Shown here piece by piece: positions 22,401-28,804 of a stretch of DNA of 64,000 bases. The notes under the pieces are model-generated. The model made no database searches and was not told the DNA's origin. It saw nothing but the letters and a program-made list of their open reading frames with translations. The position numbers were made by a program, and so were the translations under genes. Within the stretch, counting starts at the first letter, position 1. The number at the start of each line of letters is the position of its first letter. Source of the stretch: an uncultured Flammeovirgaceae bacterium (GTDB lineage: Bacteria; Bacteroidota; Bacteroidia; Cytophagales; Cyclobacteriaceae); contig CAJWQD010000001.1 of the NCBI GenBank assembly GCA_913045135.1, positions 62,001 to 126,000 on the forward strand, given 5' to 3'.

Positions 22401-25400
22401 TCTGGAACCTTCATAGCCGGTGAAAAAGTAAATATCACTGCAGGTGGCGCAGGAAGTGGCTATATCCAAAATATCCTCAGTGGAACAAATTTTTTATTTT
22501 ATCCCACTTCAGGAACATTTAATGGGGGTGTAACCTTTGAAGGAGTAACTTCAGGGGCAGTAGGAACACAAGCGGCTGGTCCTCCTGCATTAGGACCTTT
22601 CAGTGGAAATGGCTGTGAACTTGTAGAAACCATCATTCTTGATGATGATCCAGAGCTGCATGTAGTCAATCAAGCCACAATAGTTGACTATAATAATTGT
22701 GATGCACTTCCAGCAAGTACCATTACGATCAACGATAATGATGTCTTGGCCGACGGCGTAGGACAAAATGCTGCAGATTACACTTATCAATGGTTTAAGG
22801 CTGGAACTACACCAGGTGATGTAATAGCTGGTCAAACAGGATCAGTAATTGATCTCTCAGCACTGGCTACTGCAGATCCTAGCTTTATTATTGCTGATAG
22901 ATATTATGTAATAGCTACTAATAGCTCTAATGGATGTATTACTCCAAGTTTTGAAGTCGACGTCATTGATAACACTTCTTCACCAGTGGTAAGCATTTCA
23001 AGTTCTACACCCGACACATCATGTAAGCCAGGCAATCAAGGAGATGGAACGGTCACCTTCACTATATCTACTCCTCAATTGAACAGTGACTACACCTACC
23101 AATGGTATCCGGGAGTAGATACTTCAGGTACAGCACTTACCGATGGAGGAACAATATCTGGGTCTTCAGGCACAATCAACGGTCCTTTAAATGGTAGCTA
23201 TTCAGCTACTATTTCAGGATTGAATACAGGATCATACACCGTCCATGTTGTTGATGCTGCTGACCCTAATCACACGTGTTCCACTATATCGACAGTATTC
23301 ATTAACGAAGATATCACCAGACCAACCCTTGTGGCTAGTAACGTGATTATTCAAGATAATCAAAATTGTTCCGATCCCAATGGTTATTTTGAAATCACAT
23401 CGGTGAGTGAAAGAGGTGCTCCCAATAGAGTTTTGTCAGCCTATAGCTATACCTGGTTTGAAAGTGATGGCACAACTCCTATTAATGGTGTATTATCAAA
23501 TGTGGGAGCAGGAACGAATAATCGTGTTGATGGACTCATTGGTGGTACTTATTATGTAGAAATTACAAATACTGCATCCGAGTGTAAAGATGCTGTAGAA
23601 TTCATGATTGAAGATAATAGTGTCAATCCTATTATCAACTTAATCTCCAGCACTGACGATACTTACTGCAGCAACGCAGGATTCATTGGTGATGGTAGCA
23701 TTACCGTTGCCATTACCGACGATGGAGGTGCCGCAACATTGAGTGATTTTTCTGTAGAATGGTACCGAGGCAGACTTAATCAAAGAACCGCAAACGCAAC
23801 TGATTCAATTGAATTTCTATATGATGATGCTGGTACAACTCCAGCTACAGGAATTGCATTTGGAGTTCCTTATGACTTTTCTTCTACGCGCGGTGATGCT
23901 GCCATAGGTGCTAATATATTAACTCTCACAGGGCTCTCAGAAGGTGACTATACAATTTACGTCAGGAAGAATAACGGAGCAAATGATGCCACAGGAGATA
24001 ATTATGACTGTGAAACAATTGTTACCTACTCAGTAGGTAAGAATTCACCATTCCTAAGTGTCAAACATCCAGCAACCCCAGGTGATCTTACTAGCTATAC
24101 TTTAGTAGATAATTTGAATTGTAATCCTTTGACTGGATCTTTAACAGTATTCGAAGTTCTTGTAGATGGCGTTAATGTAAACCTTAATAATGCAAGTCCT
24201 TATACAATTAATTGGTTAGAAATAGGAACTGGTACCATTGCAACCTCTGATGCGGGAGTATCTATTGCAAACGATCAATTGACAGCTTTAGATTCTGGGA
24301 CCTACAAGTTCAACATAGCAAACAATAATACTAAATGTATCACGGATACGATTTCTGTTTTTGTAGATTCAGAAGTAGTCCTGCCTTTTTTGTCAGTTGA
24401 GGCAATTAAAGAGGATATTGTCTGTGATGATGCTACCTATGATCCTACTGGAGAAGCACACGCCAGTGTTCTTTTAAGGGCTGGAATTTTACCAGCAACC
24501 AATTTTTCATTTACGTGGTATACTGATCAGGCCGGTACAACTCTTCTGACTGAACCCGCAGGAAAAACCTATTTTTATGATTCATTGGGTAATGTGGTAA
24601 ATAATGGAGATCCCGGAGCCAAAGTAATAAAAAATGTTCCGGAAGGAATCTACTATGTACGAGCCACAGATATTGTCACACCTAACTTTGGCTGTGTCAG
24701 CACTCCAATGCAATCGGTCATCATACAACAATTTGAGAGTACAATATTCTTTGGAAGTACTCCCAACACGGATTTCATTGTTCAAAATTCTAATGATTGT
24801 GATCCTTCGAATGGATCTTTTGAAATATTAAGGGTCAGTGAAACACGTCCTATGGGTGAAGCAGATTTTGTGAGTACAACCATGACTGATTATAGATTTG
24901 ACTGGTACGAAAGTATTTATGATGAAGCAGATACCGTAAATCCAAGCTTATCACCATTGGGGACATTTACCACCACTGCAAGATTTCCATCTGGGGCTAC
25001 AGCAAATTCAGGTACTGATGGAGGACATAAAGCCATCAATTTACCCGTAGGCAGATATTTCATAAAAGCCACTAACATTTCAACCACAGGATGTGGTCAA
25101 TCCGATACGACGATGATGCGATTTATAATAACAGAGGAAACCGATGATCCCACAGTTCAATTTGATTCTACAACAAATACCATTGATTGCCTAAGACCTT
25201 GGAACGATGGAGATGGTACCGCTTCCATTAATCTTCCTGAAGATGAAAGTAGGTACTCTATTAATTGGTTTCGCGGAGATACTGTTGGGGTAATTTATGA
25301 CTCTACTTGGCTTTTTGGCTCTGATGTCGCTCCAGTAAATTGGAGATATGACAGGGATGTCTATGAATATGATTCGACAATAAGAAATACAAGACTTAGA

Positions 25401-28400
25401 GATTTAACGGCAATTTCAGATACAATAAGTGATTTAGGAGATACAATAATTGGAACGGCAGCTCCTAACGCCGGTTCTTATACCTCTTTGGTAGGTTTAT
25501 CAGAAGGATATTACTCAGTTTTAATTACCGATAAAGTCAGTCCCGGAAAAGGTTGCTACAACACTTTGACACTTCAAATTCTTAATAGCGAAGTAATCCC
25601 TTTTATCAATGTCCCAGAAGCTCAGATAACGGATAATATGAGATGCGACGAGCAAGGCACTGGAGCTATAATAATTAATAGTGCAGACATTACACTAACC
25701 ACAGGAAGTAGTAACGTGGATGACTTTAATTGGCTCTTAACTTATGACGATGGTGATAGTACCACAATCGGAATAGATACCATTCCAGTAGTGACGATTG
25801 GAGTGGGAGCAGCTTCACAAATTAATATTGACAGCCTTAATGCGGGAAGCTACACCTTTAGAGCATCATCTAAGATAACCTACTGTGAATCTGACTATAC
25901 CATTGACATATTGGGTCGTGGTGTAGCCCCAGTAATAAATGATTACACCATGTCACCCGATGCAGATTGTGCTGGCGTCTTACGTTTAGGAATCATTGAA
26001 ATTTTAAGAATTGACAGTATTGGACCTATCACGCCCAATTATACCTTTCAATGGTATGTGGGCACTGATACTTCAGGTGCAACAGTAGATATAGCCTTTG
26101 GAGTAGATGGTACAACAAGTGTGCTCTCTAGTGTACCAGCTGGAAATTATACGGTTAAAGTAATAAATACAGCGAATGGTAATTGTACCTCTACACATAC
26201 AATGACAATCGAGAATGAACCGATATACCCGATCGTCGAGAATATCTTCGTAAACAACAGTAACATATGCCCTCAAGTAGGTTATGCGCCAGGGAATGGA
26301 TTTTTTGAATTGGGCTCTGTACGTTTCGATGGTGCGTCTATAACCGACTCAGCCACTCTAGCCAATGACTTTACACTGGAGTATACCATGCTTGATTATG
26401 ATACCCTAACGCCGTTAAAAATAGATAGCCTTGGCCCGGGGACATACTCATTGTATGTGAGGAGTAATGCTTCGCAATGTAGATCCGAAGAAGTAACTAC
26501 ATTCATTATTGAGAATACTAAAGTTGATCCAATAATTATATTCAACCAAATCCAAGCAGACTCTACTTGCACTAGGGTATCTACCTTACCAAATGGTGAG
26601 CTAGTAGCAACAGCAGATGGCTCCTCAGGTCCAGGATTTAGCTTCCAATGGTCTTTATCAGGTTTAAATCTTGGAAGCAACGATACCTTATCTAACCTTT
26701 ATGCAGATACCTACGAATTGACAGTCACTGATTCAATCACAAAATGTAGTACTATAAGTACATATCCATTAACTAATGTTCCATTCGAATTTAATATTAT
26801 TGATTATAGCACGACCGATCCCGACTTCTGTGATCCCACAAATGGCATAATTGAAGTAGGAGACGTTGACCGCATAAGTAATAGAATAGGTGCCGCTCCT
26901 CTCACATATCAGTTTTATGAGGGAGAACCAAATAATGGTGGAATTATTCTTCAAGATAGTACGATTAATACCTATACTCAGGGTAGATCAAATACAACCT
27001 ATTTTTTCCAGGCAACAACTCCTGATTATGGATGTAATACAGAACTAATTGAAATATTCCTTTCCGACTCTTCTTTAGTATTCCCTGAAATTAACCTCGC
27101 TCTTAATAACAAAGGAGAATTGAATTCTTGGAATCAGTACTCGTGTGATCCAGTAAGACCAACGGGTCGACTTTCTGTTTCAGTTGATAGTGTCAATGAA
27201 AATCCAAATTTTACTTATGTTTGGACTAAGAAAATCTCTTCAGGAAGTATTGAAATAAATCAAGTTCTCGCCACAACCTCTTCCATAGCAGATAGCATTA
27301 CTGCGGGCAAATATGAAATTGAAGTTACCAATATTACCACTCAATGTTCAGATATTGCGACCTATACTATTGGAGATGAAATTCAAAATCCACTTGTAGT
27401 TGGTACCTCTTCATCATCTAATATTAATTGTGTTAACCCTAACGGGCAAATGGCCGCATCGGTCCTTAATATCGGTGACAATCGTGCTTATAAAACGGCT
27501 CTCGATGGATATACATATTACTGGTTCGATGGTCTTATTACCGAAGCTACCCCTGATGTAAGTTTGGCCATGTACACTGGAATGACCGTAGATTCAGTAG
27601 CAGCAGGAATTTATACAGTTTATGCTGTAGACAACACAACAGATTGTTTCACGTCCGATCCCACAGCACCCTCATCTATAGTTGAAGTCGAAGATGAAAG
27701 TACGTTACCAGATCTTGAAGTAAATGTAGTCAATGACTTGACCATTTGTGATCCAAGAATGGCAGATGGATTTGTCGAAATCGTGGATAGTGAGGATCAA
27801 ATTTTTATGTATTCGATAGCTTGGTATAGTGGCATAGATACCACACAAAGTGTTCCCTTCCAGTATGGCTCTTTTGCTGACTCGCTACTCGCTGGAGATT
27901 ATTTAGCAATGGTTACCAATAATATAACTGGATGTGTGCAGTTCGAAACCTTTAGCATACTAGATTTAACAGAGAGAGTTCCTGCACCTAATGCCGTGAT
28001 TATATCTGATAGAACTCATTGTGAATATCCCAATGGACATGCTTCAGCCAGTATATTGGGTGAAACAGAAATCTATGAGTTTACATGGCACTTAGAAGCA
28101 GATCCTCGCACAGTTTCATTTACCGGAAATGAAATAGATGAACTCGATACAGCGACTTATAGGGTAGTAGCACAAAATTTAATTACTACCTGTTATTCAG
28201 AACCAACTAAAGTTATTATTAATAATGGTATCTCTGATCCTGCCTACAGAGTAGAGGTGACCAATTCATTATGCGAGAGAACTGAAGATAAGTCTACTAA
28301 CCAATTCACAGGAGGCGCTTCTATTGTATTTGAGGAGTACCATACCCTTGATTCAATTTCTTGGATAAATGAACAAGGAGAAGAAATAAATTTTGGAGAT

Positions 28401-28787
28401 CCTAAGGCATTTGTACTCGGTAATGCTGCTCCTGGAAACTATACGGTTTATTTTAAGCCAGAAAATGGTTGCTTATATGAGTCTGAATTTACAATTGATG
28501 CCAGCATTACCATCTATAATGGTTTATCAGCCAATGACGACGGTAACAATGACTTCTTCCTTATTGATTGTGCTGACCTTTTTGAAAATAATAATGTCAA
28601 AATTTTCAATGTTGAGGGTGCCTTAGTCTATGAAGTGGATGGTTATGATAACCTCAACATTCGATTTGAGGGTTATGGAAATATAGGTAACAATACAGAT
28701 GAATTACCTGTAGGTTCTTACTATTATATCGTTGATAAAGGTGATGGGAGTAGAATTTCTGATGGATTTTTAGAATTAGTTAGGTAG
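10410..28787 (+). CDS. Giant SprB-like modular surface adhesin with type B sorting domain
   Basis: This 6125-residue protein starts at the ATG at 10410; an in-frame TTG lies 9 nt earlier. A signal peptide ends near YQAAGQ (about residue 33). Residues 60-450 carry FG-GAP-type motifs such as ADLDNDGIPEVIV. A CARDB-like domain spans about 558-680 and a jelly-roll-like segment about 734-900. The rest is an array of some 35 SprB-type repeats, each with a Cys-Asn/Asp-Pro-Asn-Gly start, a YTFQWY-like strand, a GxYTVxVT strand and a late GC pair. Carbohydrate-binding-type modules are inserted inside individual repeats: two F5/8 type C, two LamG and one C-type lectin. The last 97 residues are a type B sorting domain (SANDDGNNDFFLIDC, ending GFLELVR). 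By analogy with Flavobacterium SprB, this should be a cell-surface adhesin used in gliding or attachment. A PorP/SprF gene starts 17 nt downstream, as sprF follows sprB. Confidence 0.88.
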   Translation: MVIFEKKIKYAKHFSRYLFFIFVLFFSYQAAGQDICQGDANDLSIDDLSLTWTSASQTANSHGQPFVADLDNDGIPEVIVTNKENGTLNIIDGVGDGTGFNNYDAIAASAAINLGFTPYNTVAIANLGIGSHASIVVAGYEGSLATPDHKLSLWSFNGAIMEESWKIDIESVTGSNKFPGTVGIADFGDGNARIYFANVILNSNGTIYAQGTDTDWPVTIGHGSLALDVLGDANLELITGGKIWTVSSGNLTLAQDVNGVIDQDPSIVGDYYIKTWSNAGIIESRVMISAADYDLDGDIDLIFPGAIGSSGTDATGVFLWDPTDSLIDVFKPTNNHSRGTGRIAIGDTDGDGEMNALFVSGNSLYKLDENLQQQWIFTITEGDGTGYSGVTLFDFNGDGESEILVRDREFFKTFRDLGTTAQTILEAPCKSFTMEEYPVVADVNNDGQAEICFSCLADDAIDATDNDLETVNTPLGHIRVYGASSGSRWQPTRGVWNQHAYLNVNIGDDLSVPAGQNLLSTASTDCYDGITGTQNKPLNMFMSQAPLRGADGCPSFLLPDLTIGSLSATTAGCPDTDLDLTFTITNEGDLTVSGILPVTFYSKNPTDASATRLNTSTVQISSMAKNESADFTRTVTGLGINNFDWDNDNLFAVINESGAIPPISYAASLIPECDVSNNAASLNVDYSNFQLSPDTTIASTLTLIKVSDNNKCDDAKPNNGEVQVYYDGSIGGSIETIYNENFEDNSISNLNSANLSDPSRNWSASGGNTSAITDRWGVGAGRQTSGKTFIVNNGTNVVTLESKSIDITSYTGVTIDIDAYTNNTLEVSGAGQDKIEVYYSIDGDSYVKISTGTSLIGSFSYKHINQAGLSGSTLRVKIEISNNDVSEYTEIDNITVTGFSPAVNAQHTESSGFEFLWYPGDVASQGANFTNNAVVHTGSTFTGMAEGTYTVRGRYLSGSCFSDALDVEINKTSIANFSLTGWEAAPLTDCLTPDGIAQAGVGLDSSITTNYDFTWYLSSEGVTPLGKGVQLANRTDGAYKLVGVSTITGCSQTKDNINITTAQTLPDQPNITVTNVLSCDDPNTGQLVASIPPDGNDYRFRWSSGRLAKPTADYNEDISVVGDTYANIPAGPYTVVTVNTVTGCESRQLVTEVGPPDNYPTPELILNNENTSCAGNGQITARFGDGSSDWDLAAHTFEFFDANNTLLASKLGSVGVAGSSTDNVASELLDRLHTVKVTHIASGCIATDTITVPENISLPEFNFSQVNQDTDDNNVIDRCESTTNLALAGTATGSSQSNTPGDTPSKVNDGTLIGHFHSGTINTIDGEAVQKTNEWVEIDLGTVSNISDILIWPSMHCGTCLGRIENVEVMISSEPYTDGNGDPLGRDVAGFTAARQNSSYSYNIGNDYNNVASNAFESIITIEAETTGRYVRVQKSGTNPNGNTLNIVEIQVFESCNNGIEAATIHKSSCAGADNNGAIDLTALVDPTSGTIYNYSLYDGNDTSSPSANVTGATSGIFTGLDAGTYTVVAQEQNGSCSTSQRVLTILEKEDKPYLQNTYIHDSGCTDRGTGSVFDITARMMASEEPSSYTFELFSSTDNSFLEADRIGTAQTITDGSAGYSFGSLVDGTYTLRVTNDDNGCATIEYVIIDDISVNPIIETDELSDNTGCNPYNGTVFISEVDGNTGTDLQDNYTFSWVSSDGTDVTPASNTNVPSSLIGDTYTVTVTSVITGCTLEKDYVIRDNEIYPSLDVVQIRPNTACVINQGTGMHFDGSNDYIALPQQYNTPLNSFTAECWFKTTDNRGRWSSNWALIDFDRSEFYNVFVRNDGRLGFSSRQGGSWRDLVGSTSNLNDGRWHHVAAVYDGTDKIIYLDGVEDARHVNAHGGQAIGVGKQNRFGFLGDGSEANRFNGRRNRQIYGGAIDEVRIWNTVRTPAEIQENLNQTVAPSSAGLWAYYRLDEGVSETNNTLLGNTIVDSGPNGFNGTLINSAKNGSLSNWVEGNIVTEALGDGIGSATVTEDGVIYDGSSDNYNFTWYGENPAANPGTPVIRNIGRPTDLGNADYWIQATNAATSCQSTVRQVTIGHVPTPPVISLNDSSSNTSCDPSNWTGSITVDVTLDGIDENEDDYTFFWEVDLPTDLSAEGFVLLGDYTEDDKTHRYFLYTRGIEEWENARDRAETLDGYMFIPNSWAEQVWVADRVSAAGGLNAWIGLNDMVIDGEWEDVLGNPLGVGAGGGFVADPSIDLSKWPRNNRLAWSGNNEPNNLGNEDFAHFWGSGRRYWNDIGGSNARHGRQRLVLEIPVPTGTSNKLDSIPAGNYTVTTVGPNGCESDPFSVEIHDDLPVIDVGFRYKLDQTICDNTKNGTYSDRNGGITIFPTIDGVGVTNWALPANGGRISMSSTVVGKEGRYAIDNDTDGAYDIDSVDIAETEGTSDHDYIDIILSSSKSISDIVIWNVEDMHSRRLENVQVMISNSPFPAGTTLADFDAAKANSLTIGGRAGGLNLSDLGPVIPENIPNPEQALGISRSNYRNAQIEINQTAQYIRIQKSGTNPGGNKLSIAEIQVYDTQRNFEFEVQTDVGVVLDARGMSGGNYSNVRYKTRGPITTVTGLPSGSYRVNLTDAEVSLCSNLYPEIGSFQIQSDNSDVPVIDAVAMQAAHTANTSCATPNGEADATEFVRGGYGSFSYSWTYAGIEVDTDAILDGVEGGNYGLTVTDRLTGCEVSTSITIDDDAAIVAAVESNLQHNTVCDPNENDPAAPDANGSVTFNPTTDGSSSGDYNFELKTAAGSVTTTNAIGLDGINDYMSTNLKLSNMANFTMEGWVYPYVGGSRKGFFGNNNTIEFGFNGSTTIAAWTQKKGTISWNFNNATFPLSEWHHVALVGTPTSTRMYVDGVQRGAKTFGNIGNYGNAGSSFNFNIGGAVWDAGGNHVKQKFDDVRVWNVAKTQVELQAAMNMELVGNEAGLIGYWKFDEGAAGGNNTGLPSSIEDSSPNDNTGTLVNSAKSGSSSNWLEGKIQRSVDPTIPGTGGDEQYSDVRYTTSGPSTTVTGLPEGDYVMTVTDAVTGCTDEYNFTILSQPNVNFTNFDLITSITTTPDTQCNGDNGSISLNFDALNVAPVLGSGSYTVKYYEGNTATAPAAGDTSMSENGIAFANLSGNGDGASDGVYTVIVFDDETGCATMQRTLTIEFEPDRPNFTPVAKGDASSPTHDNSVCDITLTGGTYNGQITINPDLIGTEADYTYEWFNGAGTSTPTTYTANNNVLSNAPGGTYTLKITSLLNDCDTTINFTLENDFTSMTLNGTVSDMSVCEGNVLYPNGGIDVVVDGGSGNYTYKWFYGSGADNTKQLNDAATIFAQKGTAGVSAQNVSGSTTANISFINGNGNPGTMQYTLQVLDVDRGCYETGTYAVGVEDPGLSVSATVLADNFSCDAANPTGSVGISSSLGAVTPQFEWYIGVGTGGGQVGATAIVEDLADGIYTVKYIDGSTNCFVTDQVTIGDYTPTVSASSTSNTAQTQCNPANGTATVVPAISFINNANSATENPDDGWTTGDYTYQWYLGLDLSTPLVNGVDPGNGSTPANVTLATATGLAEDNYTVEITETNSGCSQQVLVTVADGISAGAPDIAFQVEDLPASCVAVGEFSTRLASNPTGNTFAFEFYEGAQDHTLDAVGTGLTTGDQLVGNPGQAITVVANNIAAINGTWSDNSIADVMSKPYTIVVTDQTTGCRYQEYFSLGYAGQQTTTTLTVENVDECPDNGVARVGLADYVDSTSVASIASTSGFNANQFDDISQYILYLYSGTGVPADQEAPYVVDGLTFPFLYDGSTGIVSDGDGNVLGGLQAGPGVRLNAGESAEFRGLPAGDYIAIAREKLNVAWQVGVTDRCWSAVSFDKELIDLAYAPILNAAPVITSNTNCDVTLADGGNGQLSITVKENPAENLNDAADQQPAGYIFTWKNASDVTVKTETKKTEIATSTTDANLVPGTYTVTIERALQVYNMTYVGVSGTFIAGEKVNITAGGAGSGYIQNILSGTNFLFYPTSGTFNGGVTFEGVTSGAVGTQAAGPPALGPFSGNGCELVETIILDDDPELHVVNQATIVDYNNCDALPASTITINDNDVLADGVGQNAADYTYQWFKAGTTPGDVIAGQTGSVIDLSALATADPSFIIADRYYVIATNSSNGCITPSFEVDVIDNTSSPVVSISSSTPDTSCKPGNQGDGTVTFTISTPQLNSDYTYQWYPGVDTSGTALTDGGTISGSSGTINGPLNGSYSATISGLNTGSYTVHVVDAADPNHTCSTISTVFINEDITRPTLVASNVIIQDNQNCSDPNGYFEITSVSERGAPNRVLSAYSYTWFESDGTTPINGVLSNVGAGTNNRVDGLIGGTYYVEITNTASECKDAVEFMIEDNSVNPIINLISSTDDTYCSNAGFIGDGSITVAITDDGGAATLSDFSVEWYRGRLNQRTANATDSIEFLYDDAGTTPATGIAFGVPYDFSSTRGDAAIGANILTLTGLSEGDYTIYVRKNNGANDATGDNYDCETIVTYSVGKNSPFLSVKHPATPGDLTSYTLVDNLNCNPLTGSLTVFEVLVDGVNVNLNNASPYTINWLEIGTGTIATSDAGVSIANDQLTALDSGTYKFNIANNNTKCITDTISVFVDSEVVLPFLSVEAIKEDIVCDDATYDPTGEAHASVLLRAGILPATNFSFTWYTDQAGTTLLTEPAGKTYFYDSLGNVVNNGDPGAKVIKNVPEGIYYVRATDIVTPNFGCVSTPMQSVIIQQFESTIFFGSTPNTDFIVQNSNDCDPSNGSFEILRVSETRPMGEADFVSTTMTDYRFDWYESIYDEADTVNPSLSPLGTFTTTARFPSGATANSGTDGGHKAINLPVGRYFIKATNISTTGCGQSDTTMMRFIITEETDDPTVQFDSTTNTIDCLRPWNDGDGTASINLPEDESRYSINWFRGDTVGVIYDSTWLFGSDVAPVNWRYDRDVYEYDSTIRNTRLRDLTAISDTISDLGDTIIGTAAPNAGSYTSLVGLSEGYYSVLITDKVSPGKGCYNTLTLQILNSEVIPFINVPEAQITDNMRCDEQGTGAIIINSADITLTTGSSNVDDFNWLLTYDDGDSTTIGIDTIPVVTIGVGAASQINIDSLNAGSYTFRASSKITYCESDYTIDILGRGVAPVINDYTMSPDADCAGVLRLGIIEILRIDSIGPITPNYTFQWYVGTDTSGATVDIAFGVDGTTSVLSSVPAGNYTVKVINTANGNCTSTHTMTIENEPIYPIVENIFVNNSNICPQVGYAPGNGFFELGSVRFDGASITDSATLANDFTLEYTMLDYDTLTPLKIDSLGPGTYSLYVRSNASQCRSEEVTTFIIENTKVDPIIIFNQIQADSTCTRVSTLPNGELVATADGSSGPGFSFQWSLSGLNLGSNDTLSNLYADTYELTVTDSITKCSTISTYPLTNVPFEFNIIDYSTTDPDFCDPTNGIIEVGDVDRISNRIGAAPLTYQFYEGEPNNGGIILQDSTINTYTQGRSNTTYFFQATTPDYGCNTELIEIFLSDSSLVFPEINLALNNKGELNSWNQYSCDPVRPTGRLSVSVDSVNENPNFTYVWTKKISSGSIEINQVLATTSSIADSITAGKYEIEVTNITTQCSDIATYTIGDEIQNPLVVGTSSSSNINCVNPNGQMAASVLNIGDNRAYKTALDGYTYYWFDGLITEATPDVSLAMYTGMTVDSVAAGIYTVYAVDNTTDCFTSDPTAPSSIVEVEDESTLPDLEVNVVNDLTICDPRMADGFVEIVDSEDQIFMYSIAWYSGIDTTQSVPFQYGSFADSLLAGDYLAMVTNNITGCVQFETFSILDLTERVPAPNAVIISDRTHCEYPNGHASASILGETEIYEFTWHLEADPRTVSFTGNEIDELDTATYRVVAQNLITTCYSEPTKVIINNGISDPAYRVEVTNSLCERTEDKSTNQFTGGASIVFEEYHTLDSISWINEQGEEINFGDPKAFVLGNAAPGNYTVYFKPENGCLYESEFTIDASITIYNGLSANDDGNNDFFLIDCADLFENNNVKIFNVEGALVYEVDGYDNLNIRFEGYGNIGNNTDELPVGSYYYIVDKGDGSRISDGFLELVR
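12610..13110 (+). other. Jelly-roll/MAM-like segment inside the first SprB-type repeat of the adhesin
   Basis: Residues about 734-900 start with YNENFEDNSISN and contain DKIEVYYSIDGDSYVKIS, then EYTEIDNITVTGF. The pattern of an opening NFED followed by a strand-rich body and closing IDNITV is typical of secreted beta-sandwich domains placed before cell-surface repeats. It sits between the CDDAKPNNGEVQV start and the FLWYPGD strand of one SprB-type repeat. No specific family is claimed. Confidence 0.5.
14254..14777 (+). other. F5/8 type C (discoidin-like) module 1 of the giant adhesin
   Basis: The module is recognised by NLALAGTATGSSQSN, a vanishing DGT segment, WVEIDLGTVSNISDILIW, RIENVEVMISS, and the closing YVRVQKSG followed by LNIVEIQVFES. 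These are the hallmark strands of discoidin/F5/8C domains, which often bind carbohydrate. It closely resembles module 2 at 17560-18115, so the two probably arose by duplication. Confidence 0.7.
15710..16415 (+). other. LamG/concanavalin-like module 1 of the giant adhesin
   Basis: Features are MHFDGSNDYIALPQ, FTAECWFKT, GRWHHVAAVYDGTDKIIYLDG, AIDEVRIWNTVRTPAEIQ, and a tail with YYRLDEG and FNGTLINSAKNGS. This is the standard bacterial LamG-like jelly-roll pattern, often calcium and glycan binding. It is nested between the opening Cys strand and the VTEDGVIYDGSS strand of one SprB-type repeat. Confidence 0.75.
16839..17320 (+). other. C-type lectin-like module of the giant adhesin (EPN and WND motifs)
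   Basis: The segment reads as a C-type lectin domain: HRYFLYTRGIEEWENARDRA, then LNAWIGLNDMVIDGEWE, then EPNNLGNEDFAHFW and YWNDIG, and RLVLEIPV at the end. The calcium-site-2 ligands of mannose-binding lectins can be placed at E2261, N2263, E2268, N2282 and D2283 (numbering from the ATG at 10410). EPN, not QPD, predicts mannose/glucose-type specificity. The canonical disulfide cysteines are absent, as in several bacterial lectin-like domains. It is inserted within one SprB-type repeat. Confidence 0.75.
17560..18115 (+). other. F5/8 type C (discoidin-like) module 2 of the giant adhesin
   Basis: It shares with module 1 the strands DIVIW, RLENVQVMISNSP and YIRIQKSGTNPGGNKLSIAE, followed by IQVYD. 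Its front half has diverged (YAIDNDTDGAYDID replaces the usual DG-rich loop). It sits inside one SprB-type repeat, whose second half resumes at FEFEVQTDVG. Confidence 0.65.
18790..19450 (+). other. LamG/concanavalin-like module 2 of the giant adhesin
   Basis: Features are IGLDGINDYMSTNLKL, FTMEGWVYPY, LSEWHHVALVGTPTSTRMYV, KFDDVRVWNVAKTQVELQ, YWKFDEG and NTGTLVNSAKSGSSSNWLEG. The tail is clearly related to that of LamG module 1, indicating internal duplication. The host SprB-type repeat resumes at YSDVRYTTSGP. Confidence 0.72.
19640..28490 (+). repeat. SprB-type repeat array of the giant adhesin
   Basis: About 26 successive units, mostly 80-160 residues, follow the last nested module. Most begin with a variant of D/N-T-x-C-(D/N)-P-x-N-G (for example TQCNPANGTATV, NDCDPSNGSFEI, DFCDPTNGIIEV). 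Each continues with FxWY(x)G, then a GxYTVxVT-like strand followed by GC. The nucleotide sequences have diverged, so this is a protein-level repeat and not a recent tandem expansion. Similar repeats, less regularly spaced because of nested modules, occupy 12530-19640. Confidence 0.8.
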
Positions 28788-28804
28788 TTTTGTACGCTTT
28801 GGCA

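Noticed and set aside
12530-28490. CRISPR array or nucleotide tandem repeat
   Set aside because: The regularity is at the protein level (SprB-type repeats); spacers and identical short repeats are absent.
10410-28787. Long antisense reading frames within the giant adhesin region
   Set aside because: They lie in a continuous 6125-codon gene with clear domains. The antisense frames are composed of low-complexity leftovers of the sense codons and have no start signals or motifs.
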